The notes: a model not told the origin generated them from the letters alone. A stretch of 64,000 nucleotides of DNA from Hepsetus odoe (GCA_017165825.1 CM029384.1:17421067-17485066), one strand, 5' to 3'; counted from the stretch's first letter, positions 1 to 12,265 are shown. Numbers and translations: made by a program.

Positions 1-235
1 ACCGAACAGCCGAGTTCCTTCAAGAACTGTGTGCAAGTGTACCTAGAAGAACTGATGCTGTTTTGAAGGCAAAGGGTGGTCACACCAAATATTGATTTGA
101 TTTAGATTTCTCTTGTGTTCATTCACTGCATTTTGTTGATTGATGAAAAGAAATGATTAACACTTCCATTTCTGAAAGCATTCTTTGCTTACAGCATTTC
201 TTCACACCTGCCTAAAACCTTTGCACAGTACTGCA
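1..235 (+). mobile_element. Tc1/mariner element, 3' end (cut by window edge)
   Basis: Positions 3-95 encode the last 30 residues of a Tc1-type transposase, ending RRTDAVLKAKGGHTKY and a stop, the usual C-terminus of fish Tc1 proteins. The AT-rich tail then leads to a terminal inverted repeat containing CCTAAAACCTTTGCACAGTA at about 211-230. The 5' part lies outside the window, so intactness cannot be judged. Confidence 0.85.
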
Positions 236-684
236 TTTCAAAAATGGATTTGTGAAAATGTACTCATTTTAAACTTTGTTTTGCAGGCAAAGTTCAGACA
301 ATAAAGTATTTTTCACAAACTTCAAAATTAGGAGCATAGATCTAGAATCTGTTTTTGAGACAAAGAGTTAAATTTGGGGAAATCTGCTCGTTAGTGATGA
401 TAGTCTTGTAGGCAAAATTTGTCACCAGGCATGTTTCAACCAATTATCTACATCTAGGTTAGCGGGAAATTGGTGGACATCTTTGGACAAACTTAACTGA
501 GGGTTAGCTGGTGAGATTTCTGAGACCGTTCAAAAATATGAACTGATGAAATGAAGCAAAACTCTCCTTTGTCTCTGAGATACAAGGGCCCTCATGTTTT
601 CATTGTATTCTAAATTCTTGTTCAGGATGATTAATTTAGCACCTTGGTTTGATTTGGGGCGGCCTGGCTCCTTTCTGTGAACAT

Positions 685-900
685 TTTGCATGTTCTCACG
701 TGTCTGCATGGGTTTCCTCTGAGTGCTCTAGTTTCCGCATACAGTCGAAAGACATGCAGACCAGATGGATTAGGGATGCTAAAATGCCCAGTAGGGGTGT
801 GTGTGTGCCTGCAGTTTGATAGACTGGCGACCTATACTGGGTGGAGATCCAGCACCTCAAAGACCTTGTTTAGGATAAGTGATTAAATCATGTCTGGATG
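685..900 (+). repeat. Fish interspersed repeat, LINE-3'-end-like
   Basis: The text follows a very common fish repeat: a GGGTTTCCTCTGAGTGCTC segment, then AAAGACATGCAGACCAGATG, a GACTGGCGACCTATACTGGG block, and a decayed GGATAAGTGATTAAA end. Related copies lie at 12386-12500 (plus) and 61000-61285 (minus). I think it is a non-LTR retrotransposon 3' end, but the family name needs a repeat search. Confidence 0.6.
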
Positions 901-1238
901 AATGCATTATATTCATGATGATTATGTGGTTTTATGTAAGGGCCACTGAAGCTGCAGGCTTTCTGTTTAACAGTTGCAATCAGGTGCAATTCTGCTTAAA
1001 ATGAAAACCTGCAGCCACAGTGGCCCTTTGTCGCTAAGATTGGTGACCATTAAGACCACTGGCCCATAAGACTGATGAAATATATATATATAAGCTCTAT
1101 TCTGACTGGCTGCCTTGTGCCTCATTCGAAAAGCAGTCCAGGCTGAAACACTTTAGAGTGAAGGCAAAGCGACAGTAGGTTGAGATATAGATTTATGCAG
1201 ATGCATCACAGAAACACAGTTCATAATCTAATTCAAAA

Positions 1239-1464
1239 TGAAGTGAAAGTGACTATTTGTCATTGTGAAGCACAGCACAATGCAGCCTCTGCTTTTTACC
1301 CATACACACACGTGCAGCAGGGACTATTTAAAACTCCCAGGGAGCAGTGAAGGGGACGGTACCTCACTCGAGGGTACCTCAGGGCAACCTCCTGCTCTGG
1401 GATTTGAACAAATTACCTTCTGAACCTGGGGCCTAGTCCCTAACCACAAGGCCACCACTGCCCC
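1239..1464 (-). repeat. tRNA-derived SINE (HE1/V-SINE-like)
   Basis: Reverse-complement copy of the family that recurs throughout the window: tRNA-like head (GGCCTAGTGGTTAGGG A-box region, GGTTTGAA B-box region), a middle CCTGAGGTACCCTTGAGCAAGG, and a GTCACTTTCACTT tail. Here the B-box half is decayed. Confidence 0.85.
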
Positions 1465-2350
1465 AAGTTGTGAGTGGAGACGTCACGGATTGAACCCCTT
1501 TTTTGCAGCTTAGCTTCTATACATGGACATATTGGCTGGGCAGTGAATGATGCATCTAATGGTATGTCTAATAAAGGCAAGAAATATGCCTCATAATAAG
1601 GGCTCATTGAGGAGATCTCATTTTTGTTATACTTTCTTAGGGCTCCCTTTTTCATTGAGTAAGGATTTGACAAAAAAAAACTCACAGTCCCAGTCAGTGT
1701 GTGAGCGCGAAGGCAGGAAAGAGTTGTTGTGCTTGCGGAGCCAAGACTGGGTGGAGAGAGAGGAAAAGGTCGGTGGGCCACAATTCCTGTAATCTGTGCT
1801 GACCATCACAAAGCCATTGCCTCCTCCTCTGCTCAGCGCTTGCCCTTTCCCCTTTTCCCTGAATCAGCCTGCTTCCTGTTGAAATGCTCACACGCTACCC
1901 AGCCACTGAGCTTCATTCGTCATTTCACTTTCTTTGGCGAGGAAACATGAGTGTAGGGAAAGTTTTGTTTCCTTGACACTTGGTGCTGGTGTGGCACTTC
2001 TTCTCACTTGTTGCTGTTTGATGGAGGCACAGTTGAAACTATGAGAAAAGGAAAACTGAGGAGGGGGAAAGATAAAGGCCCCATTTCATGCATCACACTC
2101 ATTGTATTTGTGATGTCATCAAGTATTGCGTTTACCTATACCTGCCTGTTCTGCTCACTGCTGGTTCATTTCTCCTTTTCAGTTTGAATGTTTCAGCCTG
2201 AAGAGCTTTTCCAATGTGGAAGAACACAGACCAGCCAGTCCAAACTGAAGTCATTTACATGCTGCCCCATCCAAGAATATTAGAACACCAAGACCAATAC
2301 GCTGTATATGGCTACCAAAAACAGCTTGTAATTCTAAGGGCTGAAAATAG

Positions 2351-2386
2351 TAAAATAAAAATAAATAAATAAATAAATAAATAAAC
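2351..2386. repeat. (AAAT)n microsatellite
   Basis: About nine uninterrupted AAAT units upstream of the first exon of the unidentified gene. Confidence 0.95.
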
Positions 2387-2616
2387 ATGATGTTTAGGCT
2401 GTTTGGGCATGCACCCCACCAGTGCACCTCTGAGAGAATTGTGGGGAAATTTAAAATACAAAAAAGGTAGGAAATGGAATCTTAAATTGAGTTCTTGCAA
2501 ATAAGTGTGTGTGTTATTTTGCAATATCATCACAGATCCTCAGTGGGAGCAATGTTAGGAGCTCTGCCAGCTCTCATTTGGCTTATTCTCTCCTCATCTC
2601 TCTGTGGTGTTTGTAG

Positions 2617-5600
2617 ATGAGGAGATGCCAGAATCTGACATCAGTGAGAGAGAGAAGGTGAAACAGGAGACTTGGGTTAGCGTGTGGATGGAAAACAAGG
2701 CAAGTCAACAATAGATTGTTTACTGTAATACCCAACTCTAGTGTGCAAATCTGGTCCTGGAGGGCAGGAGTTCAACACATTTTGATAGTTCTCCAACTCA
2801 AACGTACCCACTGAAACAGGCAAACAGATGATGGTCCCAAATTGTGCCCTCTAGATCAGTGCTGTGCACCTCTGGTATAGACAGAAAGCAACAGTGAGAC
2901 TTTCCTCTTGAATATGATGTGATTGCAGCACTGGAAGCAGGTGAGCAGGATTATATGCTAAATTATTTCTCTGAAGATACTCCTCAGCACTCCCTAAGAT
3001 CATCGAACACTGGGGAAAGTGAAAGTGAAAGTGACAACCCTCGTCATTGCGAGGTTTCGTGAGCCACAACGAAATTGGAGCTCTGCATTTAACCCATGCA
3101 AACACCATGCCGCAGTGGTCAACTATTGAAAGCGCCCGGGGAGCAGTGACGGGGACGATACCTTGCTCAAGGGTACCTCAGGGCAACCTACTGGTGACAG
3201 AATCAAACCCACAATCTTTCGATGCAGGGGCAACTCCCTAACCACTAGGCCACCTCTAAATTATTTATTCCAGGAATAAATCACCAAAAAAGTGAGGCTT
3301 CTCCCTCCAAGATATACAACAAGCACCTTTAATTAGGATCTTAAAATATGTTTTTCACGTTTTCTATTTTTACTTAGTGTATCATTCAGTGTTTTATTTT
3401 TTATTTGATGTTTGTTCCTCTGTATTATTTTCTGAGCTAGTTTTTTAAATGGTATTTTTTGTAACCTTTTTCTAATTAGATTTGCCATTTTTGTTTTCAT
3501 TGTGTTCATTGTCTATTTTCTTTTTTAAAACACTTTTGTCACATTTTCACCTCGTGGCATGAAGACTTTGGATTTAGCTTCCAGCCGTGGCAGGCTGGGT
3601 GTAGTTCCACTTAAAAACATGGAACTGGCTTTTGTATATATGGATAAAACAATTCCAAGTGATATTGCTTGAGCACATTTTTTAATTTAAAGTATACGTG
3701 TTGAAAGGTTGGAATTATCCCAAGTATTATTTCGACCCATGAAGTAAAACAAAGAAAATGTGCTTTTTTTTTTCAAGTCTCCTGAGATGTCTTCCTAGTA
3801 TCACGAGACTAAATGTGTCCCATCTATTTATATAAGGGATGAGTCATTCCTCTTTTTCTTATTATCTCAGCTTTGTATTTCCCATTAAGTGTTTCTCATT
3901 AAGTGGGGCAGCGGTGGCCTAGTGGTTAGGCCACAGGATCGGGGGTTTGAACCCCTTCCCAATAGGTTGCCCTGAGGTACCCTTGAGCAAGGTGCTGTCC
4001 CCGTCACTGCACCCTGGTCGCTTTCAATAGCTGCCCACTGCTGCACGGTTTTTGAGTGTGCATGGGTTAAATGCAGAGGTCCAATTTTGTTGTGCTTCAC
4101 TGTCTGCTGTGCTGTGACCTCGCAATGACAAGGTTCGTCACTTTCTTCAGGCATATTTTTAGAACGACATTCTATATTTAGATCAATTGCCTATTCTGAT
4201 TTGTTGTAAAAGCAATTTTCAATTCTTGGTAAACTTTACTGTAGGATAGTGTTCATGAAGCTACATCTGCGTAAGTGTTTTAGGACATTACCTTACACAG
4301 ACATTTACAGAGATTTGCAAAAAGCATTGCTTGTCAGAAAAAAGAAAGTGAAGTGAAAGTGACAACTTGTCATTGTGAAACAGTACAGCACAGCACACAG
4401 TGAACCACAACATAATGCAGCCTCTGCATTTAACCCATACACACCATGCAGCACGGGGAAGTTATTGAAAGTGATCAGGGAGCAGTGATGGGGACAGTAC
4501 CTCAAGGGCTTGAGGTAACTCAGGGCAACCTACTGGTCTACTGGACAACTCTCTAAGCACTAGGCCACCGCTGCCCTCAAAGGCTGCTTTGATCAGTTTC
4601 ACTCCAGAAAGGGTCATGACAGGCTACATGGCTTCTACTTAAGCATTTTCTATGACAACTGACTCACAGAAACATTTTTAAGGGCTTATACCAACAAGTG
4701 CTCACTGTCACTACACTTCCAGGGTGAAATATGATGCAAGTTGCTTCTGACAAATGACAGTTGTCAGAAAAAAACCTTGACAAATGTTTACAAAGTCTCT
4801 AAGAGTGGCCTAGTGGTTAGGGACTAGGCCCTGGGATTAGAAGGTCATGGGTTTGAATCTGCATCCCAGACCAGCAGATTTCCTTAAGGTACCGCCCACA
4901 TCACTGTTCCCTGGGTGCCGGATATGGCTGCCCACCGCTGCATGTGTGTGAGGGTTAAATGCAGAGGTTGCATTTCGCATTTCGTTGTGTCTCACTGTGT
5001 GCTGTGTTTCACAATGACAAATAGTCACTTTCACTTCACTTATGTAGCCTTGTGAATGCTACCCTATAGTAAAATGTCACGTAAATTGTTCAGATTAAAT
5101 TTTGAAAATAAATGCTCTTCAAAGAAAACTTGGATGTCTCTGTCTCTGTAAGTCTCTCTCTCGCGCACGCGCGCGCTCTCTGTTTGCCACTTGGTCTTCC
5201 TGTACAGGTATTTTTAGCTCAGTCTTTAGGGAGAGATCCATATAGATCTTTGGGAACCAGCGGAATGGTATGAGAGTCTCTTTTCTGCTTTGTACAAAAC
5301 GGTGGAGCTTCATAGTGTTTTATGTTCTGAAACAAACCACCATGTGCTGAATAAAACAGACACACCATCTCACATGACATTTCTTTAATACAGTTTCAAA
5401 ATCTGCTTAAATATGAGTATAAATATATAAATATATGTAACTGGTATTTACATTGCAATACAGACCACAGACGGGTATACAACTGCCTTCAGCTAGCAAC
5501 AGTTCATAATCTGCAGCGTATAGGCACAATAATGCCCTATTAGATTAGGTATACCCCCAGAGAAATAGAGGTAGCTTTTACTTTTTTTATTTTATACAGG

Positions 5601-6059
5601 CAAAAGAAACATGTTACACATCATTTACAAAAATCATTGTCAACAATGTACTCAGAACATATGAGACTTTCACAAACTACAGTACAGGTAAATGTGAGCT
5701 CAGTGCGAGAATGCACCTGCAAGGCTATAGCTGAATAAATGAATCTGTGGTTTTGGTGTGTGGATGCATATGAGAGAGCAAGAGAGATAGTGAGGGAGAC
5801 TCACGCACATAAATATAGATTCTGTATTCCAAGCACGCAGCAGGTTCCTTCCACTGTGTTTTTTTCTGAATGAAATTGTCCTGCTCTCTCAACCCCTCTG
5901 CCTTTTTAGATCTCTCACTGTCTGGCTGCCAGGAACACAGGCCAAGTGATGAAGACCTTGGAGAACCTGTGGAATAACAGCCTCTACCTGCAGCCTGCCA
6001 CTGCTGATGATACAGCTCTTAGGAAACAAGAAAGGTCTCTGAGAATCAGCTCCAACTGA
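2617..6059 (+). CDS. Last two exons of an unidentified plus-strand gene
   Basis: Two exons join in phase: 2617-2699 (good pyrimidine tract and TAG acceptor; reads EEMPESDISEREKVKQETW onward to WMENK) and 5910-6059 (strong CTCTCTCAACCCCTCTGCC tract and TTTTTAG acceptor; reads ISHCLAARNTGQVMKTLENL onward, stop at 6057-6059). The first exon ends in AAG|GCAAGT, the usual form of a rare GC donor. Together they give the last 77 codons of a charged, probably intracellular C-terminus with no domain I recognise. The rest of the gene must lie left of the window or in unrecognised exons in 1-2600. In humans TMEM100 lies near PCTP and ANKFN1, so an ANKFN1-type gene is a guess from synteny only; I could not match its sequence. 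These could also be chance reading frames, but two good acceptors and matching phase argue against that. Confidence 0.45.
3014..3256 (-). repeat. tRNA-derived SINE
   Basis: Near full-length reverse copy, from the AAGTGAAAGTGAC tail to the CTAACCACTAGGCCACC head. It lies in the intron of the unidentified gene. Confidence 0.85.
3903..4147 (+). repeat. tRNA-derived SINE
   Basis: Full-length forward copy starting GGGGCAGCGGTGGCCTAGTGG and ending TCGTCACTTTC. It has an intact A-box but the B box reads GGTTTGAACC. Confidence 0.9.
4345..4577 (-). repeat. tRNA-derived SINE
   Basis: Reverse copy, 225 bp from the next forward copy, with which it forms an inverted pair. It lacks the B-box stretch around the GGTCTACTGG junction. 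Confidence 0.85.
4802..5040 (+). repeat. tRNA-derived SINE
   Basis: Forward copy from AGTGGCCTAGTGGTTAGGG to ATAGTCACTTTCACTTCACT. It forms the second arm of the inverted pair with 4345-4577. Confidence 0.9.
5586..5591 (-). terminator. Candidate polyadenylation signal of the TMEM100-like gene
   Basis: AATAAA on the minus strand (TTTATT here). It is the farthest good signal downstream of the TMEM100-like stop codon at 9016. The interval 5.6-9.0 kb is almost free of interspersed repeats, as expected for a long 3'UTR, although nearer signals may also be used. Confidence 0.4.
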
Positions 6060-7043
6060 ACATGCTAAAAAAGAAAAAACCTCATGTCCTGTGTGTAGGA
6101 TCTCCTATGAGCTGTTCCCTGAATCACAGATAAGATAGAATATCTAGAAAAGGGTAACAATGTATTAAACACGCCTTCGCGCTCTGAAAACTGGAAAGCT
6201 GTCAAGCGTTGCTTTAGCTTATTGAAAATATTGGATGATTGGTCAAAGTGATTTCCTCAAATGAGCTCTCACTTTGTCTAAGTTACCCCAACTGCCTACA
6301 ACACCTGGTCCCTGCCCTTTTTCTCACAAAAAGTCCTATGTTATGCAGTATTCTGTAGCAAAGCATTGGATCCGTCAGCCTTTCAACTCACTTGTTTGTA
6401 GAGTTTCTGTCCATTATGTTCTGGCACTATAATACCCAGCATGCAGTGCACAACTACATTGAATATCCATTAGGAATCCTCCTAAGATGATAAAGAAATA
6501 CACTGACAAAGAGAGATATTAAAACAGAAATGATGTTCAGCTTCCAGACCAAAACGTAACTTTTCAAACAGCTCACACTCATTTTTCTGACCAAAACGTC
6601 GTTTTTCAAAAGTTCCTCCCACAAGACACATCATCTTAATGGTTTTTCCTCTAGTCTTTGAAAAGGAAAATCTCTGGTGTATTGTGGTACCTCTGAAGGA
6701 GGCAAGTGCACATGTTTCTCACAGATAAAGCACTGGTCATGCTTTATAGAAACAGCTTCGTCACTCCAGCAGTGCTAAGTTATAAAGTCCTGCACTGCAG
6801 AATGGAGAATAATCTTCCCCATGTCCCAAAGAACATCTTGCTTTCTCAGATATAAGGCACATCCTCCTTACATCTACATACTGTCTCCCTCGTGAAGAGT
6901 TGCAAGTGAAGAAAAAAGATCACTCCCGAAGGAAAAAGGAAAGCTACAAAACATGTGGTTGCAGCATTAAATACAAGAAAGGCACTAAACTGGAGTCCAA
7001 ATTAGCAACAGTAGTGACTACAGTTACAACCCAGCGTTGATAA

Positions 7044-7049
7044 AATAAA
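7044..7049 (+). terminator. Candidate polyadenylation signal of the unidentified plus-strand gene
   Basis: AATAAA about 1 kb past the stop at 6059. If it and the minus-strand signal at 5586 are both used, the two transcripts overlap tail-to-tail. Confidence 0.3.
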
Positions 7050-9015
7050 TGAACCATGAATAGCTCAAAAAGAAAACTGTCTTTTCAAGCAGCCTACCAA
7101 ATTGCTCTCTTAGGTGACGTTATTCTTAGTGTTCATTGTCAATTGAATTTCTCATTTCATTTGTCTTTCGCTTGTCTTGCTGCGAGGACAAAAAGGTATC
7201 GAGCACCAGACCAACTCCTCTGTGAGATCAATATCATCCTGATCAATCATGCTTCAGTTAGAAATGAAAGCGTTCACCTCTAAAATGATCCGCATCATGC
7301 CTGCATGTCGGGACAAGATTCTTCTCAGCACTGGACTCGGATTACTCAAGGGAACCCTTTTCCACTCATCCATATGAGTAAACAAATTAGGTTTCCAAGG
7401 GCACAATTATCTCACTGCCAAGTATGTTCATCTGTAAAGTAAGGGGCTTTGACACATACCTTCCCAATGTCCAAACCATATGGACAGCATTCACAGGAGT
7501 CTCATGCAAAGGCATAAGATACAGAGAATAATGTAGTGATGGCCAGAGATAGCAAATACTGTGACAAACCTGTTAAATGAATCAGTATCAGTCAACAATT
7601 GAGCGGTCAAAGGTAAATCTCTCTCCAAATGGAGAGAATCCCAGGCATTGTATCATGAATGGTATTTCCACTATGGGAAGAGATGTGAAATGCTGCCTTT
7701 GTGGGGGCCAGACAGGGGCAAAGGCGCTGCCGAGGGGTTTATGAGATGGGTGAGTGGAAGATAGGGGCAGAGGTGGGGGCGCTCCATGGAAAGCTTACCC
7801 CCTCAGACCTGTAATGACACAGTAATGAGGCTTAGCTAGAACGGAAAAGCTGACGCTGGCCAACAGGTTTGAAAAAGAGAGAAGGCAGAGAAAGGGGGTG
7901 GGAAAGTACTGTACATACTTGAGTCCAGCCTGCTCAAGGCACTGGTTGGGAGGAAAGTATAAAGAAAGATGAAACTCTGACATCTGTTTTTTTTTTTTTT
8001 TTCATCCAGTAATACCATTCCTCTGTGAGAGAGGAAATGAAGTCTTGTCTCTGGAGACAATGATCACTTTTCACATGCTGAACGAAAGGGTTGTGGCCCA
8101 CTGACATGTCACTGAGTCTTTTCCCCTGCTATATTCTTCCTTGGTCACTTGCTTCAAACACCAGTTCAAGTCTGCTGTTCTCCCAAATCCTGAGAGATAA
8201 AAACCAGTTTGAAGAGAATGACACATACAAACAGTGAGTCAACAGTTTTAGTAGACCATGCATGAGTCCACCAGGCTTATAAAACTCTGACTGAAAAAGA
8301 GCAGGGAGGTGTCCTGGTCACTCTCCTCCATCTTCATGGACTTGTCCACTCTTCACCCACAAACACATGCACTCACATAACAGACCTCTCCTGCCCATGT
8401 CCTCTTCTTCTCCTGATCCACAGCTGCCAGTGAGGGCTAGCGGACCCTCGGCTCATGTTCCACTCTCCTGTTGCGTAAAAAAGCTCACACATTGCTACAG
8501 TGTCACAGGACAGGAGAATGACGTACAGCCGTGACGGGGGTGCACTCCTCTTTCGCCGTGGTGTCTGGTTGCCCTCTCTGGCCCACTTCTTCACTACTGG
8601 TGGGGGGCTGCCACATGGCCCTGATGGCAGGAATGCCATGGACTGATGGCAGTGTTGACGGCAGCAGTGACTCCAGGACTGGATTGGTGTTGTGGACCAT
8701 GAGTGTTAAGTGTCCTGTAAGTGTATGTGCGCAATTGTGTGTGTGTCCTCTCCAGAGATGTTTTGACACTAGGCACCTGCTGAGTAGCAGTATACTGCAT
8801 TTGGGACTCCAGTGAACTCACATGCCTGTCCTGTGAGCTCCATTGCTCCCTGGACATCCAGAGCACAGTATCCATCTGTATATGTTCTGTATATCCACTT
8901 CTACCTGAGTGAACAGAACTCTTAAACCATTAAAAGAAGACAAGACGGCTTTCTCATGACTAAGAGCCTCCTCTGTGCTTTCCATACAGAGTGTCTTCCT
9001 CCATTGGGTCTCTCC

Positions 9016-9402
9016 TCATAAGGGACACTGCTCTCCACTAAAGGGACCCCCTTCCTTCTTTTTCCTGCGTTTCTTCTTGTGGGCCGTCCAGCACGCAGTG
9101 GCCATCAGTACCAGAACCAGCCCAACAATCAGCAGGACCACCGACACCACCTTAGTCTGAGGGAGATCGTTGTAGGTGTAGGTAACACCGGTGCCAGCCA
9201 CCCCAATCACTAGAGAGATGATGCCGAAAGGGAAGATGCAGCGGTACCAGGACTTCTCCATTCCCCCTGTGGCCTGTGAAAGTCTCTCTAGAGAGGACAG
9301 AACCTCCGGGACTTTGGCTGCCCCCTCCTGAGACTGTCCCTCCTGGCTGGGAGCTCCAGGGGGCTGGGGCTGGCAAGCCAGATGCCCTGTAGTGCAGCCC
9401 AT
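9016..9402 (-). CDS. TMEM100-like transmembrane protein
   Basis: A single-exon 128-residue protein. The core resembles TMEM100: ATGGMEKSWYRCIFPF (residues ~44-59; human form ATGGTELSCYRCIIPF), two hydrophobic segments at about 54-73 and 84-106 separated by a short TYTYNDLPQ loop, a CW motif after the second segment, and a basic tail (KKKRRKKK). TMEM100 is a small two-pass membrane protein known from endothelial BMP9/ALK1 signalling and from sensory neurons. Length (128 against 134) and the lack of a coding intron fit. The N-terminal 40 residues, rich in Pro, Gln and Gly, differ from the mammalian protein, and a Met at residue 48 could be an alternative start. A noncoding first exon and TATA-like box lie just upstream (9403-9665). 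Teleosts often keep two tmem100 copies, so I leave the a/b paralogue open. Confidence 0.75.
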   Translation of the reverse strand: MGCTTGHLACQPQPPGAPSQEGQSQEGAAKVPEVLSSLERLSQATGGMEKSWYRCIFPFGIISLVIGVAGTGVTYTYNDLPQTKVVSVVLLIVGLVLVLMATACWTAHKKKRRKKKEGGPFSGEQCPL

Positions 9403-9665
9403 CTTAAAAGTTAGAGGGCTGTGGGGCTGAACCCCCCCTCTATGGAGGGACTGCCTCCGCTGCTCTCAGAAGCCAGTGCTGGCTTGAAAACAAAGCGATC
9501 AAGCCTTGATCTGAGGGAAAAATGAATACAATGACAAAACAGAAAATCCACTCACAGTCCCTGTCCCTCTGTGGTGTCCAGTGTTACGGTGCTCTGCATT
9601 GTGAATCAGCTGCAGCAGCACATTGAACACTATCCCAACTGCTCTGCGTGTGAGTATATAAGGTG
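9403..9665 (-). promoter_or_regulatory. Probable 5'UTR, small intron and TATA box of the TMEM100-like gene
   Basis: On the minus strand a TTATATA box (9655-9661) is followed by a possible noncoding exon that ends GGACT|GTGAGT at 9556. After a 73-bp intron with a CTTTGTTTTCAAG acceptor, exon sequence resumes at 9482 and runs into the ATG at 9402. This is inferred from signals only. Confidence 0.35.
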
Positions 9666-10600
9666 GTAATGGCAGGAGGTGGAGTGAAGGAGCAGTGAGG
9701 GGGCAGGACAGACAAGGCAATTGGCTGCAGCTGCAGTCTGACGTCAAATGCCGTAGTGGTGGTGGTGGTGGTGGTGGGGTGAGTTAACCCTTCCAAAGCC
9801 ATGTCACTCTTGCTTTTGAAGGTATCTTCTTACTGGAACTGGGAGAATGGATGTATCTCAGCGGAAAAGGATGAGCAGGACCGTTTCTGTGATAACATCA
9901 AACACATAATATTATGCTGGGTGTTTAAATCCCCAAACATATTTTCATCTTCGGTTTTCAGAGAACACAAGGGATTCCATGTGAGAGCTTTTTTTTACCA
10001 TTACTACAACACAGCACTGGACGGCTGAGCTCTCCATCCTCCCTCTGTGGCTGTTTAATCCCTTCATACTCCACTCACACACACACAAGCGCCCACACAC
10101 CCTCACCCACCCACGCTGCAGCACACAAAGGCAGACTGCCAAATGCCTGTAAAAGCGGCTCCGTATGGACATCCATGTGTAGTTCTATCTGGGTCTATCT
10201 GGATTGTCAGAGGATTTTTCCCTCCACAAGGGAGAAAATCAATTCAGAGACATATATCACAGCTTAGAAACTTACACAAGGGCAACTATCAGCTTTCAGA
10301 AAGAGATAATGATGCTTAAGCTTGGAATCGCAGGCAAATATAAATTGCTGCATTGTTTCCTCAGGTTTCATGGGGGGGTTTATTGACATCCTCTCAACAA
10401 CCTAGACTCCATTTACTTATATTTCTAAAGGTTAAAGAGTTTATATCTGTTTTTAAAAAAAGCATCTTATTACTTTCGCAGAGTTTCAGTTATAGATTGG
10501 CTGATGTGAGGTAGCCTACGCTCATGTGGAGAGCACTCCTGGGTTGATCTGGCGGTACAAAAAGCCACACTCAACAGTTTCTAAAGAAGAGGCAAAAGAA

Positions 10601-10635
<35 letters not shown>

Positions 10636-12240
10636 CCTCAGTAGCTATTTTAATGAAAGGCTCACTTAAACACATTCAACTGAGCTGAAAGAGGTTGAAG
10701 CATCATTCAAGGACTTTAAACGCTTGATTAGTCCTGCCATACCTAAAAGAGGTCTAAAAATGTCACTTATTATCCACTGCATGCCCAGATTGTGAACATG
10801 CAATGTCATAAATTTATTGCATTTCACATCCCTAGTCACATTTAGTGCAATCATTACATAAAACAGGATGAGTAGACTTACATTAGTTCCTTTAATACGG
10901 TGACAGGTACCAGGATGGGCCGCGTCTTTAGTGGGAGGCTGCACTTGGCTGTGAAGTCTGGCCGAGTAGGGGGAAATCAAATGATGAACATAGACGCAAG
11001 GTACTTGATGATTGTGATGACTCAATGATGGCAGCTTTAACTCCATGGCTGCAAAGCCACAGTGGGATGTGGAGAAAGAATGAAAAGCAGGTGGAATGGA
11101 AGGAAGGAATAAGAGAGACAAGGCAGGATGCTGTGAAAGGAAGAGAGAGTGTTCTATATAAAATGTACAAAAGGTAATTGATTTTAAATGAAATGCTTTT
11201 AAATACCCCCCAAAAAAAAATCTGATTCTTGTTTATAAATGTTTGATTTGTGTTCTATCAGTGCTGCCCTCATCATTTCCGAACATTGAAAATCCACCTT
11301 ATTAATCTAACCGGTGTTGCCTGAACAGTAGTTTGGTCAAGCTTTTAGTCTTTTAGTTTCAGCACCCAAGTGCAATTGACCTGCTACCTTATACCATGTA
11401 CATTGTGTTGTTTTCGCCTCATGTCAACCAGGTCCATTTAAGGATGGTTAGCAAAAGCATTATGGGAAACATCAGTGGATATACCTATGTAGGAGCTTGC
11501 ACATCACCCAGTTCACATTAGAAACACTGTCTTCATTAAAATCAATCTACTAAACAGCCTTCTCTTTGTGGCTGGCCATTCATTCTGGCAAACGGATTCT
11601 CATCTTCTGCTCTTCTGACTTTCCATCAAACTAAGAGGCTCAAAACAAAACAAAAACAAAAGTGGACATTCACATGCTAGGCCATAAAGGGGGCTCTCAT
11701 CTGCAGTTTTTTGCTAATTTTATCCCAGTCCTGCTTGGTTTCCTCCCCTCTCGGGCCAAGCTGGGAGGTGCACTCCCTGGCCTGGGTCCATGGGTGAGTC
11801 AGTGCATGCTGAGCATGAGTGGGTGGGGGCTGGAGGAGGGCACCCACACACGGCCTGCTGTGGGAGCCCAATGCCACCTGTCCCACCAGTCTGGAGCAGC
11901 TTGTGCCACCTGCCTGTGGTCATAATGCATTACAGTTCCTCTCACAGCCACATTGTCACTTTTCAGTATGGTGGTCTGGCATGAACACTTTTAGAACATA
12001 AACAAGGGGAAGAAGTAAGTGCTTGCACTGCACATGCTCTACACTGTTGCTGAGATACACTTTCATTGTACTGCAAGAAGTGTCATGTGTCAACGCTTTG
12101 GTCTTTGTGGGGAAGTAAGGCTGGGTCTTGCACAGATTAAAAATGTATTATAATTTTTATTCAGAACATCATAAAGACTGAAATACAGCTGTTACCAACA
12201 CCTAATTCAACAGCAGTTAACAACACATTCATAGACATTG
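9666..12240. other. Region without a recognised gene
   Basis: It contains a (GTG)n run (about 9756-9777), an (AAAT)n run (10598-10635), and a GC-rich block at 11690-11935 that looks unlike the surrounding AT-rich DNA but has no convincing splice-bounded frame. The rest is unremarkable. Confidence 0.5.
10598..10635. repeat. (AAAT)n microsatellite
   Basis: About nine uninterrupted tetranucleotide units. Confidence 0.95.
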
Positions 12241-12265
12241 ATATATGGTACTATGGTATATGGTG

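Noticed and set aside
2183..2253. Open stretch after a good TTTTCAG acceptor, ending in a stop
   Set aside because: It could be an alternative terminal exon of the unidentified gene, but there is no homology and no way to join it in phase with confidence.
8373..8875. Several overlapping open frames of about 90 codons on both strands
   Set aside because: Short, mutually overlapping, no homology seen; the region is better explained as 3'UTR of the TMEM100-like gene.
10666..11170. 151- and 80-codon minus-strand frames
   Set aside because: No domain, no splice-consistent neighbours; two overlapping frames suggest chance.
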